Assembly: GCA_009692685.1 (NCBI GenBank) | Contig: SHYS01000003.1 | Location: 62,001-126,000, forward strand | DNA length: 64,000 nucleotides | Direction of reading: 5' to 3' | Origin: Dehalococcoidia bacterium | Lineage (GTDB): Bacteria > Chloroflexota > Dehalococcoidia > UBA2979 | In this document: positions 56,684 to 64,000 of the stretch, in pieces | Layout of the letters: each line of letters begins with the position of its first letter | Numbering within the stretch: the stretch's first letter is position 1 | Position numbers and translations under genes: made by a program | The notes under the pieces: generated by a model | What the model saw: only the letters and a program-made list of their open reading frames with translations | Database searches by the model: none | What the model was told of the DNA's origin: nothing

Positions 56684-57691
56684 CTACCATGCAGCCAGCG
56701 CGCGGTCGATGGCTGCGAGGAGTTCTTCCGGACTGAGGATGCCCTCAAATTTGTCGCGTACGCGACCGTCCTTGCCGATGACAAAGACCCATGGCTCGGT
56801 CTGTAGCCCCCACTCGTCAATCACCGGTTCCCCCTTGAGGATGCCCGTGCGCGCAGCGGGCACGTCGTACGGCTCCACGTGCAGCGTGTTGATGCGAGTG
56901 CCGTACTTCTGGGCGGCGGGAACCACCACCGTCTCGACCACCGGTCCACAGAGACGCGTCTGGCAGAAGGCTGGTGTCGCGAAAGCGATGATCGAAGGCT
57001 TTCCGTTACCGACCGCCTCGGCGATTGTGAGCTCATGGAGCGCTGCCTGAGGTGCCGCCGAAGTGTCGAGGTCAGCGAGCGGAATGCCGTCGCGCAGTGT
57101 CTTTTGGACGCTGGCAGGAACCGTCGCGCCGATCGTCGGCTCCGGCGTGGTTGGCAGCACGGCGAAGCGCAGGCGCTGGCGATGCTGCCGCCCGCCCTGG
57201 ACGAACGAGACCTCGGCCCCCCAGAACCCGGCGCGCGGAAGTTCTAGCCCGGTCACGTACATCGTCACGCCCCCGGACTCGTGGAGGTGCTGTGCGCCGT
57301 CCGCATGCTGATGGATGGTGCCTGCCTGTGGCAACGTCGAGGAAGTGAGCGGGTGCTCGGAGACCAGCAGCCCCCGGTCGCCCTCGAGACTGAACAGTCG
57401 CAGCTTCGCGTTCGTTGCGTCGGTGACGAGTTGCTGCTCCTTCCCGAAGAGCGCGATCTCGATTCGATTGACGCCGACGCCGAGTGCCGAGTTGATGACA
57501 ATTGGTGTCACCGCGGCCTTCTGGGCCTCTTTGCCTAGGGCCTCGGCCGACCAGTCTGGGGGGGCCGTCGGCGATCCTGAGCTGCCCTTCGTGCTGCCGT
57601 CAGCGCTTGATCCGCCGCACCCGACCGCGAGCAGCACCGCTATTACGGCGAACATCGAGATCTCGCGGCGCCACACGGAGCATCGAGGCAT
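56684..57691 (-). CDS. Lipoprotein with thioredoxin-like C-terminal domain
   Basis: 335 residues. The signal peptide (MFAVIAVLLAVGC) ends in a lipobox at about Cys26, followed by a Ser/Gly/Thr linker. A beta-rich middle domain (VNRIEIALFGKEQQLVTDAT, GVTMYVTGLELPRAGFWGAE) resembles Ig-like copper/periplasmic modules. The C-terminal thioredoxin-like domain has IAFATPAFCQTRLCGPVVET, with the Cys pair spaced CxxxxC and followed by GP, and EPWVFVIGKDGRVRDKFEGI. Exported, likely involved in thiol or metal handling outside the membrane. The start is the ATG of MPRCSVWRRE. Confidence 0.85.
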   Translation of the reverse strand: MPRCSVWRREISMFAVIAVLLAVGCGGSSADGSTKGSSGSPTAPPDWSAEALGKEAQKAAVTPIVINSALGVGVNRIEIALFGKEQQLVTDATNAKLRLFSLEGDRGLLVSEHPLTSSTLPQAGTIHQHADGAQHLHESGGVTMYVTGLELPRAGFWGAEVSFVQGGRQHRQRLRFAVLPTTPEPTIGATVPASVQKTLRDGIPLADLDTSAAPQAALHELTIAEAVGNGKPSIIAFATPAFCQTRLCGPVVETVVVPAAQKYGTRINTLHVEPYDVPAARTGILKGEPVIDEWGLQTEPWVFVIGKDGRVRDKFEGILSPEELLAAIDRALAAW

Positions 57692-57859
57692 GTCGGTCCC
57701 AATCAAGGTGCGGGGTGCACAGAGCCACTCCAGCATCGGTCGTTGGGGGCGATCCGGGCAAGGGATGAGACGCAGTGCGCGGGGGCGAACGAGCTTGCCC
57801 TAGGATCACCCTCGATTCCGCGACCGAGCGGGAACGCGAGAACCCCCAGAGGAGGCACT

Positions 57860-58852
57860 GTGCGGCTTGGTTTACTGACGGGCATGGGCGGCGACTGGCG
57901 CGACTCGCTGGCGAAGATCAAGATCGCGGACGACCTCGGATATGAGCTGGTTGTGAGTCCGGAGGCATGGGGCATCTCCTCGCTGCCATTCCTCGCCGTC
58001 CTTGCTACCAACACGAAGAACATCAAGATCGGCACGTCGATCGTGAACTGCTTCTCGAGGACGCCCGCAGGCCTCGCGCAGGAGTTCGGCGCCCTCGATG
58101 TGCTGTCGGGGGGCCGCATGGTTCTAGGGATGGGCTCATCTGCCGAGTACGTGGTGGAGCACTTCCACGGCATCCCGTTCAAGAAGCCGCTTCAGCGCAT
58201 CCGTGAGTACGTCGAGATTTTCAACATCCTGATCAGCGGCGAGAAGCTGAACTACGACGGTGAGATCTTCAAGCTGCAGCGCGGGTTCCGGCTGGACTAC
58301 GACCGGCCGCGCAACCACATCCCGGTCTATCTGGCTGCGATCACGCCGAAGTCGATCCACCAGACCGGCGAGGTCGCCGACGGGCTCATGCCCATACACT
58401 GGCCGATGCACCAGCTCGGGGCGCTCCGCGAGCAGCTGGCCCATGGTTCACGAGAGGCCGGTCGGGCCCCCAAGAGCGTGGACATGGCGGTGCAGACCTA
58501 CCACTTCGTCCTCGACGGTACCAACGACGAGGAGCAATGGCGCGCCGCGCGCCGTCCGCTCTGGCACTACGTCAATCGAATGGGCAACTTCTACTGGCAG
58601 ATGCTCGAGCGGAACGGCTTCGAGGCTGAAGTTGCGGCGTCGAGGACAGCGTGGGCAAACCGAGACGCGGAAGGCGCGCTGATGGCGGTCTCCGAGGACA
58701 TGGTCCGCGAGATCGAGGTCATCGGCCCGATCGAGTCGGTCAAGGAGCAGCTGCAGGAGCGCGCCTCCCTCGGGGCGGATCTTCAGCTGCTGCACATGCC
58801 GCCCGGGGATGTGCGGGCGGTCGCCGACCAGCTTGGCGTGTTGATCCGCTAG
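57860..58852 (+). CDS. LLM-class (F420-dependent-type) oxidoreductase
   Basis: Bacterial luciferase-like TIM-barrel oxidoreductase, 330 residues. Key features are the start VRLGLLTGMGGDWRDSLAKI, ELVVSPEAWGISSLPFLAVL, IKIGTSIVNCFSRTPAGLAQ, ALDVLSGGRMVLGMGSSAEY, VEHFHGIPFKKPLQRIREYV and IPVYLAAITPKSIHQTGEVA. The pattern is that of MsuE/MER-like F420 users; use of FMN cannot be excluded. The GTG follows GAGGAGG. The substrate is unknown. Confidence 0.93.
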   Translation: MRLGLLTGMGGDWRDSLAKIKIADDLGYELVVSPEAWGISSLPFLAVLATNTKNIKIGTSIVNCFSRTPAGLAQEFGALDVLSGGRMVLGMGSSAEYVVEHFHGIPFKKPLQRIREYVEIFNILISGEKLNYDGEIFKLQRGFRLDYDRPRNHIPVYLAAITPKSIHQTGEVADGLMPIHWPMHQLGALREQLAHGSREAGRAPKSVDMAVQTYHFVLDGTNDEEQWRAARRPLWHYVNRMGNFYWQMLERNGFEAEVAASRTAWANRDAEGALMAVSEDMVREIEVIGPIESVKEQLQERASLGADLQLLHMPPGDVRAVADQLGVLIR

Positions 58853-58868
58853 CAGCGGATGGCGCGGG

Positions 58869-59663
58869 CTACGACAGGACTCGCCAGGTGCGGCGGCCTT
58901 CGGACCTGCCGAAGTGGCCAAGCCCATCGGGCAGATGCGATGCCGCCACGAGCAGGTTCGAACTTTCGATGCGGCTGAGCAGCATCTGGCGCGTCTCCCG
59001 TACCGGCGCCGGCATCCAGTCCCAGGTCGTCACCCAGTCAGGTTCGGCCACGTCTACGGGCGTCAGGAATGCGTCACCGATGACGTAGGCGTGCTGCCCC
59101 TGCGAGGTCACGACCACCGACATGTGACCCGGCGTGTGCCCGGGCGTGTGCAACGTGACTAACGAGGGCGAGATCGTGTGCTCGCCGTCGATCAGCTCCA
59201 GGACGCCCAGCGCCTCGAGTGGTGCGACGTCGCGGGAGAAGGACCGGGGCGGCGGCTCCTGCGTGCGGTAGTGCTCCCAGTCACCCCTCGGCACCAGGTA
59301 GCGCGCTTTCGGGAAGCGAAGCGCGCCCGTGTCGCGGTCTAGGTTCCAGCCGGTGTGGTCGCCGTGGAGGTGGGTGAAGACCACCGCGTCGATTTCGTCG
59401 GGACGCACCCCCGCCGCGGCGAGCTCCTCCATCAGCTTGCCCTGCGCCTCGGGGCCATTCCCCGCATCGACAAGCACAGTGCGTCCATCGGCTCGCAGGA
59501 GAAAGCTGGCGAAGGTCAGCACCAGATTGCCCGCGGCATCGAGGAGATCCTGATACTCACCGAGGCGGTCCGCGTTCTCTACGTACACTCGCGCGGCGCT
59601 CGAAGGCGATGCCATATCGATGAGCGAGGTGATCTCCACGTTGCCGACGGTGACCCGCTGCAT
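58869..59663 (-). CDS. MBL-fold metallohydrolase
   Basis: 264 residues. The zinc motif is VVFTHLHGDHTGWNLD (HxHxDH), with further ligands in LHTPGHTPGHMSVVV, YVIGDAFLTPVDVAEPDW and VAASHLPDGLGHFGR. These match the quorum-quenching lactonase / general MBL hydrolase branch. The substrate is not assigned. The start is the ATG of MQRVTVGNVE; the open frame has an ATG four codons upstream. It is convergent with the LLM gene. Confidence 0.92.
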   Translation of the reverse strand: MQRVTVGNVEITSLIDMASPSSAARVYVENADRLGEYQDLLDAAGNLVLTFASFLLRADGRTVLVDAGNGPEAQGKLMEELAAAGVRPDEIDAVVFTHLHGDHTGWNLDRDTGALRFPKARYLVPRGDWEHYRTQEPPPRSFSRDVAPLEALGVLELIDGEHTISPSLVTLHTPGHTPGHMSVVVTSQGQHAYVIGDAFLTPVDVAEPDWVTTWDWMPAPVRETRQMLLSRIESSNLLVAASHLPDGLGHFGRSEGRRTWRVLS

Positions 59664-59776
59664 AGGGCACTCCAACTCGACGTAAGTGTGCGCGAGGATG
59701 CTCGCTTCGAGGTCGCACGATAGCGCACGCGTCCACTCGCGGGACTGTCCTGAGCGTCGTTAACAGTCGGATCTGT

Positions 59777-59782
59777 TATGCT
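59777..59782 (+). promoter_or_regulatory. TATGCT -10 box for the serine hydrolase gene
   Basis: TATGCT, six bases, GTG at 59789. No ribosome site in the gap. Confidence 0.45.
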
Positions 59783-59788
59783 TGGTTA

Positions 59789-60892
59789 GTGCAGTGGACC
59801 GCTCTCTGGGTAGCCGCGATTGCTATTGTTGGCTGCTTGTCTCCTGAACCGTCGGCCGTCACGATCGCCCCCCCACGCATCGTGCGGGTTGTCACGCCGC
59901 TTCCATCTGCCCTGGCCGCACTGGCGGCAGCGCTCACGGCGGCAATAGAGCCCGTTGACCAGTTGTCGCCCACCTTCGCGCAGGATCCCGCCCCCCCGAC
60001 CTCGGTGAGCCACCGCAACTCGAAGATCTATGGCACGAAGGCCCAGCTCCTGTTCGACGGTTACGAGTTCCGCCACGACGGGCCAGACGAGGTCGTATTC
60101 CTTTCGGATGAGCAGCTCGGGTTCCTCGACGGATTCTATGTGCGTCCGCTCGACGAACTCGCGCCCGGGGTCGCCGACATTATCGAGGCGTCAGGCGGGA
60201 GCGTAACCGCTGCGGTCGTGGTGCCGGAATACCGCACGATCTACGTGGCCAACCCCGAGGTCGCGGTCCCGATGGCAAGCATTGTGAAGCTCGTGATCAT
60301 GCTGGCCGTCCTCGACGCCGCGGAGTCGGAAGGCCGCACGGTGACCGCCGAGGAGATCGCGCTTCTGGACCCGATGGTGACCTGGAGTGACAACGACAGC
60401 GCCACGTGGCTCTGGGATCAGCTTGGCGGCGCCGCCGGAATCGACGCATACCTCGAGCGAGTTGTGGGAGGCGGCATCGTTCCCGACCCTTGGGCATGGG
60501 GCGACAGCCGCGCTTCCGGTGCGGGCGTCGCCATACTGCTGGCCCGGCTCGCCTTTGCCGATCTCGTGTCATCGGACGACAGAGCACTGGCGCTCAACCT
60601 GCTCGCGCACGTGTCGGAGGACCAGCGCTGGGGCGTGGGTGGGTCGCTGGTCGCGACGGAGGGTGCGGTGGTCGGCGTCAAGGACGGCTGGTTCCCGGTA
60701 GCCGATGGCTGGCGGGCCGGAAGCGCCGGCGTGCTGGTGCCGCTGCCCTCGGCTACCGGGGGCGTCGCGTATTCAATTGCGGTGCTGACCGCGCAGAACG
60801 AGACCCTCGAGGGCGGCATCGAGACGATTCAGGGCATCGCCGCCCTCGTTCACGCGGCGCTCTACCCGCAGTACGCGGCCGCTTTCCCCTAG
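59789..60892 (+). CDS. Exported class A beta-lactamase-like serine hydrolase
   Basis: 367 residues with a short signal peptide (ALWVAAIAIVGC, lipobox Cys16) and a Pro/Ala linker. The catalytic SxxK is Ser164-Ile-Val-Lys167 (VPMASIVKLVIMLAVL). The SDN loop is Ser200-Asp-Asn202 (VTWSDNDSATWLWDQL). The third motif is VGVKDGWFPV, with KDG in place of KTG. All three elements of the penicillin-interacting fold are present, so it may be a beta-lactamase, D,D-carboxypeptidase or esterase. The catalytic Glu of class A lactamases is not clearly seen. Confidence 0.88.
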   Translation: MQWTALWVAAIAIVGCLSPEPSAVTIAPPRIVRVVTPLPSALAALAAALTAAIEPVDQLSPTFAQDPAPPTSVSHRNSKIYGTKAQLLFDGYEFRHDGPDEVVFLSDEQLGFLDGFYVRPLDELAPGVADIIEASGGSVTAAVVVPEYRTIYVANPEVAVPMASIVKLVIMLAVLDAAESEGRTVTAEEIALLDPMVTWSDNDSATWLWDQLGGAAGIDAYLERVVGGGIVPDPWAWGDSRASGAGVAILLARLAFADLVSSDDRALALNLLAHVSEDQRWGVGGSLVATEGAVVGVKDGWFPVADGWRAGSAGVLVPLPSATGGVAYSIAVLTAQNETLEGGIETIQGIAALVHAALYPQYAAAFP

Positions 60893-60985
60893 CCATCGGC
60901 TGGCGCTAGCGCTGCTGGGCGCCGCTTCAGTACATTCGACCCACACGAACGCGACGCTCGGGACCACCCTCGAGGAGGCCACGCC

Positions 60986-62950
60986 ATGACCACCACGCTG
61001 CTCGCCGTACACGGGGGTAGCCGCGCGGGCGACGCCGCCTTGTACGAGCTGCTCATCGGGCGCGTGTCGAAGCCCAGCCGGTACACCGGGGGCGAGATGC
61101 ACTCGATGGTCAAGGACTGGAACACGCACGCGCTCCGCGTCGCGATCGCGTATCCGGACCTCTACGACCTCGGCATGGCGAACCTCGGCATTGCCATCCT
61201 CTACGACATCCTGAACCGACGGGGGGACACGCTCTGCGAGCGCGTCTTCTCGCCATGGACGGACTTCGAGGCGCTGCTCCGCGAGCGTGACGAGCCACTG
61301 CGCTCCCTCGAGACGCGCCATCCCGTGCACGAGTTCGACATGCTCGGCATCACCCTGCAATACGAGGTGTGCTTCACCAACGTCCTCAACCTGCTCGACC
61401 TCTGCGGCATCCCCGTACGCACCGCGGACCGAAGCGACACCGACACGCTGGTCATCGCCGGCGGCTCGGCTGCCCTCGAGCCCGAGCCGATGCACGCCTT
61501 CATCGACGCTTTCGTTCTGGGCGAGGGCGAAGAAGTCATCGAGGAGGTCGCGGACACGATGGCCGCGTGGAAGGCCGCCGGAGGTGGGCCGCGCCGCGAA
61601 CTGCATCGCAAGCTGGCCGGCATTCCCGGCGTCTACGTGCCGTCGCTGTACACGGCGGAGTACAGCGCCGACGGCCGACTCGCGAAGACCGTCCCTGTCG
61701 ATGATGCCGCGCCGCCGCGCGTGACCAGGCGCGTGGTACAGGTGCTGCCTCCATCGCTCACGAAGCCGATCGTGCCGTTCATGGAGGTGGTCCACGATCG
61801 CGCGACGATCGAGATCCAGCGGGGCTGCACGCAGGGTTGCCGCTTCTGCCAGGCCGGGATGATCTACCGCCCGACGCGCGAACGCAGCGTTGAGGAAGTT
61901 GTGCGCGCGGCCGGGGAGCTCCTGGACAACACTGGCTACGATGAGCTCTCGTTGATGTCGCTATCGACGACCGACCACCGCGACATCGTGCCGATGGTGA
62001 ACGCGCTGATGGATGCCTACGGCGAGCGAGGGCTGAAGATCTCGATCCCGTCGACGCGGGTCGACTCGTTCTCGGTGGAGGTGGCAAACGCCGTCTCGAG
62101 GGGGAAGAAGCACACGCTCACCCTCGCTCCGGAAGCCGGCTCGCAGCGGCTGCGTAACACGATCAACAAGCTCGTCACGGAGCAGGACCTGCTTTCCGCG
62201 GCGGAGAACGCCTTCGCCAACGGCTGGACGTCCGTGAAGATGTACTTCATGGTCGGGCAGCCCACGGAGACCGACTTCGATGTCGAGGAGATCGTGCGTA
62301 TCGCCTCCGAGGTGAAGGCGATCGGACGACGTCACATCGCTGGTCGGGCGCGTGTGCGCGTCTCCACCTCGAACTTCATCCCGAAGGCGCACACGCCGTA
62401 CCAGTGGCTTGGCCAGTGCGACGCCGCCACGCTGCGCCGTCGCCACCAGATCCTCCGCGAGGGCTGCAAGCGCGCCGGCATCCAGTTCACCTGGGAGGAC
62501 CCGGAGAAGTCCCTGCTCGAAGCCGTGTTGTCGAGGGGTGATCGTCGCGTGGCGGACGTCATCGAAAGCGCCTGGCGTCGAGGCGCGAAGTTCGACGCGT
62601 GGTCAGAGCACCACGACTGGTCGCTGTGGCAGGCGGCGTTCGAGGAGTACGGCATCGACCCGTGGGAGTACGCCTACCGCCAGCGCGAGCTGTGGGAGCC
62701 GTTGCCGTGGGACCACGTCGATAGCGGCACGCAGAAGTCGTACATGCGCGGCGAGTGGCTGCGCACGCTCAACGAGGAAGTCACGCTCGACTGCAAGCGC
62801 TTCCCCTGCAACGTCTGCGGTCACCAGGACATCAACGGTGAGTGCCGCCACAAGGTCATCGAACTGGTACAGGCGAAGCGCGGCGCCGCGGTGGCGGCAA
62901 AGACCGAGGCGCGGATGGCGAAGCGCTGGGAGCCGATCACCCTGGTGTGA
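60986..62950 (+). CDS. B12-binding radical SAM protein (TIGR03960 type)
   Basis: 654 residues. The first part (about 40-180) is a cobalamin-binding-like Rossmann module (RVAIAYPDLYDLGMANLGIA, DMLGITLQYEVCFTN, TLVIAGGSAALEPEPMHAFI, VLGEGEEVIEEVADTMA). The radical SAM site is RGCTQGCRFCQAGMIYRPTR with Cys281, Cys285 and Cys288. The C-terminus has extra Cys residues (FPCNVCGHQDINGECRHKV) that could hold another cluster or zinc. This family precedes a TIGR03936 protein in many genomes, often near 50S/tRNA-modification genes; no such gene follows here. The ATG is preceded by GAGGAGG. Confidence 0.93.
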   Translation: MTTTLLAVHGGSRAGDAALYELLIGRVSKPSRYTGGEMHSMVKDWNTHALRVAIAYPDLYDLGMANLGIAILYDILNRRGDTLCERVFSPWTDFEALLRERDEPLRSLETRHPVHEFDMLGITLQYEVCFTNVLNLLDLCGIPVRTADRSDTDTLVIAGGSAALEPEPMHAFIDAFVLGEGEEVIEEVADTMAAWKAAGGGPRRELHRKLAGIPGVYVPSLYTAEYSADGRLAKTVPVDDAAPPRVTRRVVQVLPPSLTKPIVPFMEVVHDRATIEIQRGCTQGCRFCQAGMIYRPTRERSVEEVVRAAGELLDNTGYDELSLMSLSTTDHRDIVPMVNALMDAYGERGLKISIPSTRVDSFSVEVANAVSRGKKHTLTLAPEAGSQRLRNTINKLVTEQDLLSAAENAFANGWTSVKMYFMVGQPTETDFDVEEIVRIASEVKAIGRRHIAGRARVRVSTSNFIPKAHTPYQWLGQCDAATLRRRHQILREGCKRAGIQFTWEDPEKSLLEAVLSRGDRRVADVIESAWRRGAKFDAWSEHHDWSLWQAAFEEYGIDPWEYAYRQRELWEPLPWDHVDSGTQKSYMRGEWLRTLNEEVTLDCKRFPCNVCGHQDINGECRHKVIELVQAKRGAAVAAKTEARMAKRWEPITLV

Positions 62951-62998
62951 CTAGGCCGATCGGCAGCAGTCAGGAGTATCGAGGAACTTTTCCGTTAT

Positions 62999-63110
62999 CC
63001 GTTCGTGGTGAGCCTGTCGAACCCCCAACATCGACCTCGATGGCACGCCCCACCCGCCTCGGGGCACGATCGGGGCAGGCGTCGTGGTTCGGCAGGCTCA
63101 CCACGAACGG
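62999..63110. repeat. Inverted pair of the CCGTTCGTGGTGAG dispersed repeat
   Basis: Two 24-base arms (62999-63022 and 63087-63110) are inverted repeats with a single mismatch. The left begins CCGTTCGTGGTGAGCCTG and the right ends CAGGCTCACCACGAACGG, separated by a 64-base spacer. The same core occurs near 1795 and 31640. This is a REP/BIME-like intergenic unit in the gap between the radical SAM gene and the small Cys-rich gene. Confidence 0.8.
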
Positions 63111-63123
63111 AGACGGTGCGCCG

Positions 63124-63129
63124 TACACT
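63124..63129 (+). promoter_or_regulatory. TACACT -10 box for the Cys-rich small gene
   Basis: TACACT, eight bases, ATG at 63138, directly downstream of the repeat pair. Confidence 0.4.
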
Positions 63130-63137
63130 CCACCTCT

Positions 63138-63386
63138 ATGACCGAGTTCTGCCCCCATGGCTGTTACTGGGACTGCGACCACCTCGAGGCGGCACGCGCC
63201 GTCGAGGATCCCTTGGAGGTGGTCGAACGCGCTCGGCTGCGCCCCGTCACCGAGCAGGATCGCCTCAAACCCCTCCAGTTTTGTGGCGACTGCGGCGGCT
63301 TGTTCCGCGCCGCCGCGAGACACGGCCGCGAGCACCCCCGAATGCGTCAGCTTGGCTGGCTGTCGCACTCCGACTCGCTGCGCTAA
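63138..63386 (+). CDS. Small Cys-rich protein
   Basis: 82 residues. Cys residues in CPHGCYWDCDH and FCGDCGGLF suggest one zinc site made from N-terminal and central pairs. The rest is Arg-rich (FRAAARHGREHPRMRQLGWL), which might bind nucleic acid. No family recognised. The frame is open upstream only through the repeat, so the ATG with the TACACT box is the likely start. Its 3' end overlaps the convergent alpha/beta hydrolase gene by four bases. Confidence 0.7.
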   Translation: MTEFCPHGCYWDCDHLEAARAVEDPLEVVERARLRPVTEQDRLKPLQFCGDCGGLFRAAARHGREHPRMRQLGWLSHSDSLR

Positions 63387-64000
63387 CCGAGGCCAGATCG
63401 CCCGGCCTCGACATCGGCGATGAAGCCAAGGACCGCGTGGTTCCACGCTTCGGCGCGCTCGAAGTACGAAGAGTGGCCGGCCCGTGGGATCACCTCGAAG
63501 CGCGAGCCCGGCGTGAGTTCGTGCGAGCGGCGGATCAGCTCCGGCGCCACCACGCGGTCCTTCTCGCCGATGACCCACTTGATGGGGATACCCGCCTCCG
63601 CCAGGCGCTCGGCGACGCCGCCTCCGCGGTAGTTCATGCGTCGAGGGAAGGGCGCGAGGAAGTCGCGCGGGCGCGGTGGGTTGATGCCGCGGAGCTGCCG
63701 GTACAGGAACGCTAGGTGCGTGGATTCCTCGTAGAAGTCGTCGGCGAGGGCGCGGCGCAGGAGCGATCCGGCGAAGAACCCCTCCTCTTCGAGTGCGGCC
63801 TTGCGGGTGCGCGCTGCTTCGTCGGTCACGCCGCCGTTGGTGCCCGAGTAGGTGATCGAGGCGACGCGCTCCGGCGCGCGCGTGAAGAGCCCGAAGGCCG
63901 TGCGCCCGCCCATCGAGTGCGCCACGAAGTGGACTCGCGGCACCTGCAGGTGGTCCAGCAGGGCGAGGGTGTCGGTGCCGAAGGCGATACGCCCCGGGCC
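63383..64000 (-). CDS. Alpha/beta hydrolase, C-terminal part (cut by window edge)
   Basis: At least 205 residues; the N-terminus lies beyond the right edge. The nucleophile elbow is VHFVAHSMGGRTAFGL (Ser in GxSxG-like HSMGG). The acid residue is in WVIGEKDRVVAPELI and the catalytic His in PRAGHSSYFERAEAW. A helical cap lies between (RKAALEEEGFFAGSLLRRAL, NPPRPRDFLAPFPRRM). The family includes esterases, epoxide hydrolases and C-C hydrolases; substrate unknown. Confidence 0.92.
   Translation of the reverse strand, partial: GPGRIAFGTDTLALLDHLQVPRVHFVAHSMGGRTAFGLFTRAPERVASITYSGTNGGVTDEAARTRKAALEEEGFFAGSLLRRALADDFYEESTHLAFLYRQLRGINPPRPRDFLAPFPRRMNYRGGGVAERLAEAGIPIKWVIGEKDRVVAPELIRRSHELTPGSRFEVIPRAGHSSYFERAEAWNHAVLGFIADVEAGRSGLG

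Overview
The window is visibly GC-rich bacterial DNA from one chromosome, with 64 kb of mostly housekeeping genes interrupted by small accessory and decaying patches. No rRNA, tRNA or CRISPR array was seen. The gene set (rpoB-rpoC with a coiled-coil insertion in beta', an archaeal-type class V FBP aldolase/phosphatase, a HerA/NurA/SbcD/SbcC resection operon, menaquinone methyltransferase, an LLM/F420-type oxidoreductase and a TIGR03960-type radical SAM protein) and the many starts preceded by a TANNNT box about 6 bases upstream suggest a member of the Chloroflexota, possibly Dehalococcoidia-like. That placement is an inference from gene content, not from a phylogeny.

Layout. 1-11.9 kb: acyl-CoA dehydrogenase (cut by the left edge), prs, fabF, folC, an unknown conserved gene, FBP aldolase/phosphatase, a broken VOC gene, rdgB, moaA-moaC, proA, an acidic-tailed protein and a HAD phosphatase. 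11.9-19.6 kb: a small zinc ribbon, aldo/keto reductase, glycerate kinase, SDR, a frameshifted class II aldolase fused to a DinB-like domain, a TiaS-like protein, a small metallopeptidase, and remnants including a SARP/BTAD regulator. 19.6-29.4 kb: a glycosidase-like lipoprotein, then rpoB-rpoC with a leader and a clear terminator. 29.4-31.7 kb: a 1.2-kb insertion with terminal inverted repeats, a 10-bp target duplication and iterated 20-bp-spaced end repeats, carrying a zinc-ribbon gene and a short cytosine methyltransferase. It lies directly beside a decayed glutamate dehydrogenase gene. 31.7-40.7 kb: pterin carbinolamine dehydratase, HemL-like aminotransferase, DPBB-type exported protein, XRE regulator, a DinB pseudogene, a MoxR ATPase plus VWA-protein pair, a TrkA-type pseudogene and a double VOC protein. 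40.7-48.4 kb: recF, a histidine kinase, an Ala/Pro-rich protein, a response regulator with a degenerate receiver, an oxidoreductase and two membrane proteins. 48.4-55.5 kb: nurA-herA-sbcD-sbcC, transcribed leftward with tight or overlapping junctions. 55.6-64 kb: menG, a thioredoxin-like lipoprotein, LLM oxidoreductase, MBL-fold hydrolase, class A beta-lactamase-like serine hydrolase, the radical SAM protein, a Cys-rich small protein and an alpha/beta hydrolase cut by the right edge.

How the genes fit together. Three functional blocks stand out: transcription (rpoBC), DNA end processing and repair (nurA-herA-sbcDC plus recF) and cofactor synthesis (moaA-moaC, folC, phhB, menG). Six genes are broken by frameshifts or stops: VOC, class II aldolase, SARP, glutamate dehydrogenase, DinB and TrkA. 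All are accessory or dispensable types, while the long essential genes (rpoB, rpoC, sbcC) read through cleanly. This argues for real gene decay rather than a generally error-prone assembly, although each break could still be a sequencing error.

Regulatory signals seen: many probable leaderless promoters (TANNNT, 6-9 bases, start codon), one symmetric divergent promoter, one XRE operator candidate, two strong intrinsic terminators, and a dispersed repeat family built around CCGTTCGTGGTGAG.
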